Shown here: piece by piece, positions 51,323 to 60,078 of the stretch
How the letters are laid out: the number at the start of each line of letters is the position of its first letter
How positions within the stretch are numbered: position 1 is the first letter of the stretch
Assembly (NCBI RefSeq): GCF_024599655.1
Contig: NZ_CP102247.1
Span: 496,001 to 560,000 of the forward strand
Length of the DNA: 64,000 bases
Source: Enterobacter asburiae
GTDB taxonomy: Bacteria > Pseudomonadota > Gammaproteobacteria > Enterobacterales > Enterobacteriaceae
Direction: 5' to 3'
Notes under the pieces: model-generated
What the model was told of the DNA's origin: nothing
The model's input: only the letters and a program-made list of their open reading frames with translations
Database searches by the model: none
Translations under genes and position numbers: made by a program

Positions 51323-51710
51323 TACTGTTCCTTTAAATACCCATTAACCGATATATGTCGCGAACCGGTAGCTGGGGCAGAGGGATAAAAAATAAAATGT
51401 AGCTGCGTATAATAATGAGGGTATTTAATGTTTTTTAATTTATAAGTGCGAATGACCATGCTTGTAGAAAAAAATCAGAATCAGACCTGATCCATTCGGG
51501 GGTATACTTCAGGCATGTTAATCAGGTAAATGCATTTAATGTTGTCTAATTATTCACTTCATGAATTTAATTTATTCGATGTATTTGCATTAATTATAAA
51601 TTAAGAAGATTGACTTTTTTTGTGCAAAATTAAAACGAATTTTAGTGAATAATTACATTTGCATGAACGCAATATTACCTTTAAACCTTGTGAGTAACGA
51701 GTAGTTACCT
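51323..51710. promoter_or_regulatory. acrE-acrS divergent regulatory region
   Basis: 388 bases, AT-rich by eye (for example 51540-51680). No gene seen. It contains a perfect 12-base palindrome TAAATGCATTTA (51527-51538) and two ATTTGCAT motifs (51583-51590 and 51657-51664). A GTAAC...GTTAC repeat at 51694-51708 overlaps a poor ribosome site of acrS. The AT richness is compatible with H-NS silencing, known for acrEF in E. coli; no operator is proven. Confidence 0.6.
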
Positions 51711-52430
51711 ATGGCGCGTAAAAAGAAAGAAGAGGCTCAACAAACCCGGCAGCAGCTGATTGAGGCGGCTATCGGACAGTTTGCGACGCGTGGTGTTGCC
51801 AGCACGACGCTGACGGATATCGCTGATGCTGCTAAGGTGACGCGCGGCGCGATCTACTGGCACTTCACCAGTAAATCAGAAATATTTAATGCCATCTGGG
51901 AACAGCAATTACCGCTTCGCGACATTATTCGCGACAGGCTTTCCCTTTCCGATAGCGACAATCCGTTGTTAAAACTTCGTGAGCAATTTATTACCGCGCT
52001 GCAGTATATTGCCCATGAACCCCGGCAATGTGCGCTTTTACAAATTTTGTATCATAAATGTGAATTTAGCAGTGATATGATTTCAGAGCGTGAAATCAGA
52101 AACCGCATTGGATTCAATGATGACACACTACGCGCAACGCTGGAGACTTGTATTTCGCGCAATATCATTTCGCCACAGGTGAATGTTGATCTCACCTTGA
52201 TTGTATTCCACGGTTTTTTTAGCGGAATAATTAAAAACTGGTTAATGAATAATGACAGTTTTAATCTTTATCAGCAGGCTCCCGCTCTGGTCGATAGCAT
52301 ACTGGCGACACTCCCTGTCATTCGCGTGTCGCCTGATGAGGATGCTTACAGCTCAGCGCCAGGTAACATTTCTCCCCGGGCACAAAGTGCTTCTATAGTC
52401 TGCGCGCTGGCGGGTTTACCTAACAGATAA
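51711..52430 (+). CDS. acrS: TetR-family regulator AcrS
   Basis: 239-residue regulator with an N-terminal helix-turn-helix (TTLTDIADAAKVTRGAIYWHF, about residues 32-53) and a TetR C-terminal ligand domain (AcrR-like). In E. coli AcrS represses acrAB and lies next to acrEF. Residues beyond about 205 diverge from the family; the last 27 lie opposite the 3' end of the downstream c-di-GMP gene (85-base overlap). Weak ribosome site. Confidence 0.93.
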   Translation: MARKKKEEAQQTRQQLIEAAIGQFATRGVASTTLTDIADAAKVTRGAIYWHFTSKSEIFNAIWEQQLPLRDIIRDRLSLSDSDNPLLKLREQFITALQYIAHEPRQCALLQILYHKCEFSSDMISEREIRNRIGFNDDTLRATLETCISRNIISPQVNVDLTLIVFHGFFSGIIKNWLMNNDSFNLYQQAPALVDSILATLPVIRVSPDEDAYSSAPGNISPRAQSASIVCALAGLPNR

Positions 52431-54427
52431 CCCTGAAGGGTGTTACAGCCCAGCTCGGTTAAAAAGGCTTGCTGCGCTTCAGTTTCCACACCTTCAGCCA
52501 CGACTTTCAGGTTAAGTGTTTTAGCGAGGGCCACAATCGCTGAGACAATAGTGGCATCCTCGCTTTCGCCGCTGAGCTCTTTCACGAACGCCCTGTCGAT
52601 TTTCAATTCACAGGCCGGTAAGCGCTTGAGATACAGCAGGCTCGAATATCCGGTGCCAAAATCATCAATGGAGGCCTTCACGCCCGCATCCGTCAGCTCT
52701 GTCAGCACCCGTACGCTCTCATCCGGGTTGCTCATCGCCGTGGTTTCCGTCACTTCGAGGATCAACATTTCCGGTGGTACATGGTGAAGTGCCAGGCAGT
52801 CGAGAACCGTTTTAACCAGCGAAGGTTGTTCAAACTGCAGTGTCGACAGGTTTACCGCCATTGACCAGCCTTGATGCCCCTGAAGATGCCATTCCCGCAG
52901 CTGGCGACAGGCTTCATTAATCACCCAGTTGCCAATGGGGATGATCAGCCCCGTTTTTTCCGCCAGCGGCAGAAAAAGTTCTGGCGTCAGTAACCCCTGC
53001 TTAGGATGCTGCCAGCGCAATAGCGCCTCGAATCCGAGGACTGGGCCCGCCGGGGCATGAAATTTTGGCTGATACAGCAGGCGCAGCTCATTGCGATCGA
53101 TCGCCATCCACAGATCGTTCATTAGCTGGAGATGGGTCTGCGCCAGGGTGTTCATGGAGGGCTGGAAAAAGTGGTAGCCGTTACGGCCCATATGCTTCGT
53201 GTGATACATCGCCGCGTCGGCGTTAAACATCAGTTCACGCTCGGTTTTACCGTCGTGAGGATACAGCGCGATACCAATGCTGAGGGTCACCACCAGTTCA
53301 TAGGGGCCGAGATTGAATGGGCTATCGATCGCGCGGACCAGCGAATTCGCCAGCGATGCCGCGTCGTCCGGACCTTCACCCTCAGCCAGCAGAACAAACT
53401 CATCACCGCCGATACGTGCAAGGGTGAACTGGCCTTTCAGGAGAAGCAGCAGACGCTGTGTAACGGCGACCAGTAGCCTGTCACCGACATCATGGCCGTA
53501 GGCGTCATTGATGGCTTTAAAGCCGTCGAGATCCATGAACATCAGGGCAAAATGGTTCCCTTCACGATCGGCTTTGCTGATGGCCTGATCGAGTCTGTCT
53601 TCCAGCAGAATACGGTTGGGCAGACGCGTCAGGGTATCGTGCAGCGCCAGTTGAGCGAGTTCCCGGTTAGCTTCTGCCAGCGACGAAGCCAGAAGGGCGG
53701 TTCGTGCCTGAAGGCGGGCATCCAGCATCGACACCAGCAGGGTGATCCCAAGAATAGAGAGCGCGACGACGCTGACCAGCACCGCCAGCCAGCTCCCGTT
53801 AATCCCCTCATGATGAACCATTGTGGACATGGGAAACTGCGCCGCTTTCATCCCGGCATAGTGCATACCGGCAATGGCAATCCCCATCGTGATCGCGGCT
53901 CCCATGCGCATCAGCACGACCTGTGCGGCTTCGCGACGCAGGCGGAAGGTTAGCCATAATGCTGCGAGCGAAGCGGCAAGCGCAATCACGACCGAAATGG
54001 CCACCCAGACCTTGTCCCAGATAATCCCCGGCATCACTTCCAGCGCCGCCATGCCGGTGTAATGCATGGCGACAATACCGCTCCCCATCACCAGCGCGCC
54101 GGGCAGCAGTCGGCGCAAGCGTAATTGCTCGCAGCTCACGAGCCATAGCGCAAACAGCGACGAACCCACGGCGATAACCATGGATAACACCGTCAGGGTG
54201 GCGTTGTAGCTCATGCTCATGGAGAGATCCATCGCCAGCATGCCGATAAAATGCATGGCCCACACGCCAATACCCATTGCAATACCGCCCCCAGCCAGCC
54301 AGACGCGGGCAGCGACGCCCTCACTCCCGGCGACGCGTGCAGCCATGTTCAGCGCGGTATACGCCGCAAGGATGGCAACAACAAAGGAGAGGACGACAAG
54401 GATATGGTTGTATTGGCTGACCAGCAT
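52346..54427 (-). CDS. MHYT-GGDEF-EAL membrane sensor, c-di-GMP turnover protein
   Basis: 693 residues. N-terminal MHYT integral membrane sensor, about residues 1-235, with three His motifs (MHFIG 58-62, MHYT 121-124, MHYA 188-191) in hydrophobic helices, thought to bind copper or a gas. Then GGDEF domain (about 255-425) with intact GGDEF at 340-344, and EAL domain (about 433-680) with intact EAL at 467-469 and DDFGTGYSS. No RxxD inhibitory site is seen five residues before GGDEF. Either or both activities could be real. It resembles NbdA/MucR-type proteins; no named homologue at this locus in E. coli K-12. Convergent with acrS (85 bases overlap). Confidence 0.92.
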   Translation of the reverse strand: MLVSQYNHILVVLSFVVAILAAYTALNMAARVAGSEGVAARVWLAGGGIAMGIGVWAMHFIGMLAMDLSMSMSYNATLTVLSMVIAVGSSLFALWLVSCEQLRLRRLLPGALVMGSGIVAMHYTGMAALEVMPGIIWDKVWVAISVVIALAASLAALWLTFRLRREAAQVVLMRMGAAITMGIAIAGMHYAGMKAAQFPMSTMVHHEGINGSWLAVLVSVVALSILGITLLVSMLDARLQARTALLASSLAEANRELAQLALHDTLTRLPNRILLEDRLDQAISKADREGNHFALMFMDLDGFKAINDAYGHDVGDRLLVAVTQRLLLLLKGQFTLARIGGDEFVLLAEGEGPDDAASLANSLVRAIDSPFNLGPYELVVTLSIGIALYPHDGKTERELMFNADAAMYHTKHMGRNGYHFFQPSMNTLAQTHLQLMNDLWMAIDRNELRLLYQPKFHAPAGPVLGFEALLRWQHPKQGLLTPELFLPLAEKTGLIIPIGNWVINEACRQLREWHLQGHQGWSMAVNLSTLQFEQPSLVKTVLDCLALHHVPPEMLILEVTETTAMSNPDESVRVLTELTDAGVKASIDDFGTGYSSLLYLKRLPACELKIDRAFVKELSGESEDATIVSAIVALAKTLNLKVVAEGVETEAQQAFLTELGCNTLQGYLLGKPASAQTIEALCARGEMLPGAEL

Positions 54428-54566
54428 GGACGGTTCTACTCGAGTGTGGGGTTACGCTAGAGCGGTTGAGAAGGGCGAGACATTATCACCGTCAGGTAAT
54501 GGCTCAAAGGGATTTAAATCCCCGTTTTTAGTGGGTAATAACGGGGTGGCTTGCGCAATCGGGCGG

Positions 54567-54731
54567 TTAGTCGAGCTCGGAGCAGTTCACGAGTTTCAGC
54601 GGGTTGACGGAGTTCATATTGCGACACTTATCGGTTTCGGTGCTCATCAGTTCAATCCACTGCATCAGGAGTGCATCGAAAATGAGAACGGAGATTGCAA
54701 AGACAACCAGCCACCAGTATTTACGAATCAT
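54567..54731 (-). CDS. yhdU: YhdU, small membrane protein
   Basis: 54-residue protein with one hydrophobic segment (YWWLVVFAISVLIFDALLMQW, about residues 5-25) and a short tail with conserved ETDKC...VNCSE, as in the YhdU family. ATG at 54731 chosen by family match; an in-frame ATG at 54779 adds 16 residues without support. Function unknown. Confidence 0.82.
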   Translation of the reverse strand: MIRKYWWLVVFAISVLIFDALLMQWIELMSTETDKCRNMNSVNPLKLVNCSELD

Positions 54732-54847
54732 TGTGTCATTCCGCGAGAAGAACGCCAGTAAGGTGGGGGAAATATACACGAAAAACCGTGGTTGAAAAGC
54801 GGGAGAAGCGAAGGTTTACAATGCGTTGACGGAGAGGCACAGGTAAT

Positions 54848-54884
54848 AAAAAAGGCGCTTCCCCATGCCGAAGAGCGCCTTTTT
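54848..54884 (-). terminator. Terminator after fis
   Basis: AGGCGCT (54853-54859) with AGCGCCT (54874-54880), flanked by A and T runs, so it could work in both directions; placed after the fis stop. Confidence 0.85.
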
Positions 54885-54908
54885 AAACAAGCATTTAACT
54901 GATTAGTA

Positions 54909-55205
54909 TCAGTTCATGCCGTATTTTTTCAGTTTCTTACGCAGAGTACCACGGTTGATACCCATCATCAGCGCAGCGCGGGTTTGGTTACCGCGGGTGT
55001 ATTGCATCACCATGTCCAACAGTGGCTGTTCAACTTCAGCCAGTACCAGCTCATACAGGTCATTAACATCCTGACCGTTCAGTTGAGCAAAATAGTTCTT
55101 CAGTGCCTGTTTAACCGAGTCACGCAGGGGCTTTTGAGTTACCTGGTCCTGAGAGTTAACGGTAGAAACGGTCAGTACGTCAGAATTTACGCGTTGTTCG
55201 AACAT
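54909..55205 (-). CDS. fis: DNA-binding protein Fis
   Basis: 98-residue nucleoid protein and rRNA transcription activator; full length and highly conserved. N-terminal beta-hairpin arm with activation residues, four helices, and C-terminal helix-turn-helix ([23 protein letters not shown]). Follows dusB by 23 bases, the conserved dusB-fis operon. It would activate the rRNA P1 promoter at 36243 in this window. Confidence 0.98.
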
Positions 55206-55228
55206 AGTTCTGTCAGCTCTTTATTTCA

Positions 55229-56194
55229 TTACGCAAGATTTTCGAAGTATGCCTCCAACGCCTCCAGCTGTACGCTGGCATCCTCTATGGCGTTGAATGT
55301 GCGCCGAAACTGGTCATCTGGAGCGTGCTCCTGGAGATACCAGGAGACGTGTTTACGCGCAATTCGGTACCCTTTTGCATGACCGTAGTGGTCATGCAGT
55401 TCCCGAACATGCGAACAAAGCAAGCGCTTTACCTCTGCCAGAGGCAGCGGGGCAAGCAGCTCCCCAGTGTCCAGATAATGCTGGATTTCCCGGAAGATCC
55501 AGGGTCTTCCCTGAGCGGCACGTCCTATCATCAGAGCATCAGCTCCCGTATAGTCGAGTACAGCTCTGGCTTTAAGCGGGTCAGTTATGTCGCCATTCGC
55601 GATAATCGGAATGGAAACTTTCTGCTTAACTGCCCGAATGCTGTCGTATTCAGCTTCACCGTTGAACAAACAGGCGCGAGTGCGTCCATGAATGGTCAGG
55701 GCCTGAATGCCACAGTCTTCGGCCAGTTGGGCAATCTCTACACAGTTACGGTGTTCCGGCGACCAACCCGTGCGAATCTTCAACGTAACAGGAACGTCCA
55801 CTGCGCTGACAACCGCCGTCAGGATAGCTTTCACCTGGTCGGGGTATTGCAGAAGGGCTGAACCTGCAAGCTTGCGATTCACCTTTTTGGCCGGGCACCC
55901 CATATTGATATCAATAATCTGGGCACCACTTTCCACGTTAATCCGCGCGGCATCTGCCATCTCTTCAGGCACGCTTCCGGCAATTTGCACGGTGCGAATA
56001 CCTGGTTCATCAACGTGCACCATCCGAAGGCGGGATTTATCGCTTTCCCAAACCTGCGGGTTAGACGACATCATCTCGGATACGGTTAAACCGGCTCCCA
56101 TCTCATAGCACAGCGTCCTGAACGGCCGGTCGGTAATACCTGCCATAGGGGCTGCGATCAGGCGATTTCTAAGCTGGTGGTGTCCGATGCGCAT
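55229..56194 (-). CDS. dusB: tRNA-dihydrouridine synthase B
   Basis: FMN enzyme reducing U17 in tRNA D-loops, 321 residues. TIM-barrel with the catalytic Cys in GCPAKKVNRKLAGS and FMN-binding HGRTRAC and ANGDITD motifs; C-terminal helical tRNA-binding domain. First gene of the dusB-fis operon. Confidence 0.97.
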   Translation of the reverse strand: MRIGHHQLRNRLIAAPMAGITDRPFRTLCYEMGAGLTVSEMMSSNPQVWESDKSRLRMVHVDEPGIRTVQIAGSVPEEMADAARINVESGAQIIDINMGCPAKKVNRKLAGSALLQYPDQVKAILTAVVSAVDVPVTLKIRTGWSPEHRNCVEIAQLAEDCGIQALTIHGRTRACLFNGEAEYDSIRAVKQKVSIPIIANGDITDPLKARAVLDYTGADALMIGRAAQGRPWIFREIQHYLDTGELLAPLPLAEVKRLLCSHVRELHDHYGHAKGYRIARKHVSWYLQEHAPDDQFRRTFNAIEDASVQLEALEAYFENLA

Positions 56195-56524
56195 GAGTTA
56201 AGAAATGACCATACTGTGACTGCAAGGCGGCGTATATTACGCATTTTTTGCACGAGATGAAAGGCCAAACTTTGAACAATCCACTGTTGTAGATCAAGGA
56301 ATCGCCGCTCAATCTTCCTGTTCAAAATTATTCATTATTTAAATCATTATGTTATGCGTGAATGGTTATTTTATGGGCGCTTACAATTTCCCGTAACTTC
56401 TCATCATTTCTGAATAAATGCTTCGCTGAAGCGGGATAATCTGCTGTTTTTAGCAGCAGATTTCCCCACTTCTTTGCGATCTGCGTCGCATTTTAGAACA
56501 TGATCGTCATGCGAAAAATGCGTC
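56195..56524 (-). promoter_or_regulatory. dusB-fis promoter region
   Basis: 330 bases without a gene. On the minus strand TAATAT (56234-56239) is followed by ACGCCGCC, a GC discriminator, and the segment GTGCAAAAAATGCG just upstream matches what I recall of the fis promoter; the -35 is weak. An inverted repeat AATCTGCTG/CAGCAGATT (56438-56462) lies after the carbonic anhydrase gene, with no T tract, so its role is unclear. AT-rich part 56320-56400 is where Fis and H-NS would be expected. Confidence 0.6.
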
Positions 56525-57265
56525 TTATTCGACCACAACGCGCCCATGCAGCGACTGTACCGGACGGTTATTATCGTGATGCATTGTATGGGTGAATCTT
56601 TCAAGCTGTTCTGCAGAAACCGTCAGGGGCTGCTTAAGCACAATCCAGGTGACGCCTTCCAAACACGGAGGAGTGGTCAATGAACCGCTAAAGCGCCAGT
56701 ACGTTTTATCTTTTGGCAGCAGTTTGTTCAGGTTAAGATCCTGTTTAATGGAGACGTTCTGCTCGGCCTGCTGAGGCATAACGCGCCACAGTTTTTCAAG
56801 CTCCGGGTTTGCGGCCCCTTTATCAAACATCACCGCCACCACCGTCAGTTCTCCACTGGCATTTTTATGAACCAGGTGCATTTCCATCGCATATTTCTTG
56901 CCATGAACGGTGTTTTCGCTCGGCGCGTGGAAATGGAACTGCTGTAACGTCCAGGTTTGCTTATCGAGAGTGAGGGTATCGCGGGTGTCAGCCTGTTCGC
57001 TTGCCTGAATGGTATGGCCATTGTTTGTCAGCGTAACAGGACCATCAACGTAGTGGGTTTGTAGCGGGGAAAGATGGGCGTTAGCGGTCGAATCAATATT
57101 AATGGGAGACTGGTTCATTCCGCTTTGACAGGTCTTGTATGCCTCGTCCAGCTCGCCCCAGTGTTCCGGCGAACCTTCCCCTTCGTAGCTCCAGTGTGAT
57201 GCAAATGCTGAAGCCGAGATCATGCTCAGCGCCAGCAGCGCTGCCTTGCCAGTAATGTGTTTCAT
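56525..57265 (-). CDS. cah: Periplasmic alpha-carbonic anhydrase
   Basis: Interconverts CO2 and bicarbonate in the periplasm. 246 residues from the ATG at 57265 (GGAAG six bases ahead; an adjacent ATG at 57268 is also possible). Sec signal peptide cleaved near AFA (residue 23). Zn ligands His111 and His113 (FHFHAPSEN) and His130 (EMHLVH); WSYEGEGSPEHWG and SQSPINI-like NQSPINI motifs; two Cys (46 and near PPCLEG) may form a disulfide. Between dusB and prmA; absent from that spot in E. coli K-12. Confidence 0.95.
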   Translation of the reverse strand: MKHITGKAALLALSMISASAFASHWSYEGEGSPEHWGELDEAYKTCQSGMNQSPINIDSTANAHLSPLQTHYVDGPVTLTNNGHTIQASEQADTRDTLTLDKQTWTLQQFHFHAPSENTVHGKKYAMEMHLVHKNASGELTVVAVMFDKGAANPELEKLWRVMPQQAEQNVSIKQDLNLNKLLPKDKTYWRFSGSLTTPPCLEGVTWIVLKQPLTVSAEQLERFTHTMHHDNNRPVQSLHGRVVVE

Positions 57266-57393
57266 CATATTCTTCCGGTGAATTTTTGTAATACAAATCA
57301 ACATGATTTGTAGGGTTATTTTACCGAAGAATGAACGGGGGAGAGAGGATTATCAGAGGGGGAGAGGCGTGGTCAGATGACCACGCCAAATGC

Positions 57394-58275
57394 TTATTTT
57401 TTACGGCCGGTGATGCGGCACCACTCTTCTTTTTCCACTACCGGGTCAAGGGCAAAGAGATCGGCGTAGGCTTCACATACGCTGTCGGCTTGGCTCGCCA
57501 GGATACCGGAAAGCCCCAGCAGACCGCCCTCAACGGGCAGCACGCTGATTAACGGGGCCAGCTCGCGCAGTGGGCCCGCCAGAATGTTTGCGACCACCAC
57601 ATCGGCTTTCATGGCGTCTGGCTGAGCATCCGGCAGATACAGCTCCAGACGATCGGAGACGCCGTTACGCTCGGCATTATCGCGGCTGGCCTGAATCGCC
57701 TGCGGATCGATATCGATCCCGATGGCTTTTGCCGCGCCCAGTTTCAGGGCTGCAATCGCGAGGATCCCGGATCCACAGCCGAAGTCGATCACCGTTTTAC
57801 CGTCCAGATCCAGCCCATCAAGCCACTGCAGGCACAGGGACGTAGTTGGGTGAGTACCGGTACCAAACGCCAGGCCCGGATCGAGCATCACGTTGACCGC
57901 ATTCTCGTCCGGGACGTCGCGCCAGCTTGGGCAGATCCACAGACGTTTGCCGAACTGCATCGGGTGGAAGTTATCCATCCACTCGCGTTCCCAGTCTTTG
58001 TCTTCCAGCTGTTCGATTTTGTGCACAAAACCCGCGCCCAGCAGAGGATGATTCTCCAGAATCGCGACAACCTCTTTCATATCGGTTTCGGCATCAAACA
58101 GGCCAATAACGTCGGTATCGCCCCACAGGCGGGTTTCGCCCGGCAGCGGCTCAAAGACCGGCGTGTCATGCGTGTCCTGGAAGGTGATGGAGACCGAGCC
58201 GGCCTCCATCAGCGCATCGCTCAGTTCCTCGGCGTTAGCGCCGGTTGTGTTCAGTTTTAGTTGGATCCACGGCAT
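57394..58275 (-). CDS. prmA: Ribosomal protein L11 methyltransferase PrmA
   Basis: Trimethylates L11. 293 residues: N-terminal substrate-recognition domain (about 1-60), then a SAM-dependent class I methylase with DFGCGSGILAIAALKLGA and the ANILAGPL motif near 230. 11 bases after panF, same strand. Confidence 0.97.
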   Translation of the reverse strand: MPWIQLKLNTTGANAEELSDALMEAGSVSITFQDTHDTPVFEPLPGETRLWGDTDVIGLFDAETDMKEVVAILENHPLLGAGFVHKIEQLEDKDWEREWMDNFHPMQFGKRLWICPSWRDVPDENAVNVMLDPGLAFGTGTHPTTSLCLQWLDGLDLDGKTVIDFGCGSGILAIAALKLGAAKAIGIDIDPQAIQASRDNAERNGVSDRLELYLPDAQPDAMKADVVVANILAGPLRELAPLISVLPVEGGLLGLSGILASQADSVCEAYADLFALDPVVEKEEWCRITGRKK

Positions 58276-58286
58276 GGCAAAACTCT

Positions 58287-59738
58287 TTATTTATCAGTAG
58301 AAATCATAGCGGGCTGTGGGACGGGCTGACCGAAACGGTTCCCCACCACAAACGCCAGTAAACTTAGCAGTAACGAAGGCACAATCGGATGGAAGCCCAG
58401 GTACTGAATCTTAAACGTTGCGAGGACGGCATACAGCACTCCGCCGACGATCATGCCGCTCAGCGCGCCTGCAGCGTTTGCGCGTTCCCAGTAGAGCCCT
58501 AACACCAGCGGCCACAGGAATACCGCTTCAAGCCCACCAAATGCCAGCAGGTTCAGCCAGATGATCATCTCCGGCGGACGCCATGCGGCTAACAGCAGCA
58601 ATGCCCCTAACACCAGCGTAATAACGGCCGACATACGCTTCAGGCGTCGCTCATTTTCGACCTGCTCCGGGCGCAGGTTCAGATAGAGATCTTTAATGAT
58701 CGTAGCGGAACTTTGCAGCAGCTGAGCGTTGATTGTCGACATAATGGCGGCCATCGGCGCGGCAAGGAAAATCCCGGCAGCGAAAGGCGGAAGCACTTTG
58801 ACCATCAGCGTTGGGATAACCAGATCGGGTACGGTTAGGTCGGGAATAACTGCCCGACCTAACGCGCCTGCCAGGTGCATACCAAACATCAGGATCGCAA
58901 CCACGATGGTGCCAATGATAATGCCTCTGTGCACGGCTTTGCTGTCTTTGTAAGAGATACAGCGCACGGCGGTATGCGGCAGACCAATCACCCCAAAGCA
59001 CACCAACACCCAGAACGAGGTCATAAATGTTGGAGAAAGGATGTCATCCGCGCCCTGTGGCGAAACCAATTTTGGATCGATCGCCTCGAGCGTTTCAACC
59101 GCATGGCTCAGGCCGCCCGCGGCGTGGACGATGCCGACCAGCAGGACGATAGTGCCGATAAGCATCACCATGCCTTGCATCGTGTCGTTCAGCACGCTGG
59201 CGCGGAATCCACCAAATGCAGTATACAGCGCAATGCTTACCCCGAAGATGATCAGGCCCGTCTCGTAGGGAATACCTGCAGCCGTTTCCAGCAGGCGTGC
59301 CCCGCCGATAAACTGTACCGTCATCGCGCCAATAAAAGCCACCAGCAGGCTTAAGCTGGCCAGCCACACCAGTAAACGGCTCTGATAGCGGGCAAACAGC
59401 ATATCGTTGAGCGTCACGGCATTGTAACGGCGCGCCAGAATAGCAAATTTTTTGCCCAGTATGCCCAGCGAGAGCCAGACGGCAGGCAGCTGGATCATCG
59501 CCAGTAGCACCCAGCCTAATCCGTATTTATAGGCTGCACCGGGTCCACCGATAAACGAACTGGCGCTGATGTAGGTTGCGGTCAGCGTCATGGCCAGCAC
59601 CACGCCGCCCATTGAGCGGCTGCCGAGGAAATACTCGTTCAGAAACGTGCCTGTCGTGCGTTTTCGCATGGCGTAAACGGATAAACCAAACACTACCAAC
59701 AGGTAAGCGATAAGCGGCAGAATCACTTCAAGCTGCAT
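58287..59738 (-). CDS. panF: Sodium/pantothenate symporter PanF
   Basis: Na+-coupled pantothenate importer of the SSS family, 483 residues from ATG at 59738 (MQLEVILPLIAY; matches family length). About 12-13 membrane helices; NEYFLGSRSMGG and the TYISASSFIGGPG sodium-site region are intact. The gene overlaps the end of yhdT by 11 bases. Confidence 0.96.
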   Translation of the reverse strand: MQLEVILPLIAYLLVVFGLSVYAMRKRTTGTFLNEYFLGSRSMGGVVLAMTLTATYISASSFIGGPGAAYKYGLGWVLLAMIQLPAVWLSLGILGKKFAILARRYNAVTLNDMLFARYQSRLLVWLASLSLLVAFIGAMTVQFIGGARLLETAAGIPYETGLIIFGVSIALYTAFGGFRASVLNDTMQGMVMLIGTIVLLVGIVHAAGGLSHAVETLEAIDPKLVSPQGADDILSPTFMTSFWVLVCFGVIGLPHTAVRCISYKDSKAVHRGIIIGTIVVAILMFGMHLAGALGRAVIPDLTVPDLVIPTLMVKVLPPFAAGIFLAAPMAAIMSTINAQLLQSSATIIKDLYLNLRPEQVENERRLKRMSAVITLVLGALLLLAAWRPPEMIIWLNLLAFGGLEAVFLWPLVLGLYWERANAAGALSGMIVGGVLYAVLATFKIQYLGFHPIVPSLLLSLLAFVVGNRFGQPVPQPAMISTDK

Positions 59739-59970
59739 CATCGTCCTCCAGCGGAATATCGCGATAGATGAATTTGACCATTGCCCAGCACAGCACGATA
59801 AACACCAGCGGTACCAGCAGGCAGGCCATTTCGAACCAGTGCGGCAGGCCGGTGACGCCAATAGCGGAGTCAGGTAAGTAAGCGGTCACTAACCAGGCGG
59901 CGAGATAGAGAAGGGTCAGCCACAGCGCCCAGCGCGCTTCTTTATGGGCCTGAACAAAACGCTTGTCCAT
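59728..59970 (-). CDS. yhdT: YhdT, DUF997 small membrane protein
   Basis: 80-residue protein with two hydrophobic helices (about 15-33 and 47-68). Family of unknown function conserved next to panF, overlapping its start by 11 bases; perhaps an accessory of the symporter, by position only. Confidence 0.93.
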   Translation of the reverse strand: MDKRFVQAHKEARWALWLTLLYLAAWLVTAYLPDSAIGVTGLPHWFEMACLLVPLVFIVLCWAMVKFIYRDIPLEDDDAA

Positions 59971-60036
59971 TTTTTGTCCCTTGTGGATGAAGAAAGCGGG
60001 GATTGTACATGATGAGGCTTTCCAGGCCCCAGAAAT

Positions 60037-60063
60037 AAAAAAGGCCGGATAATCCGGCCTTTT
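60037..60063 (-). terminator. accBC terminator
   Basis: AAAAGGCCGGAT / ATCCGGCCTTTT stem with T tract on the minus strand, 15 bases after the accC stop. Confidence 0.93.
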
Positions 60064-60078
60064 CGCAAAGATGCTGTA

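Noticed and set aside
57366..57387. GGCGTGGTCA...TGACCACGCC hairpin after prmA as a terminator
   Set aside because: The stem is strong but no T tract follows on the prmA strand, so termination there is not supported; it may stabilise the 3' end.
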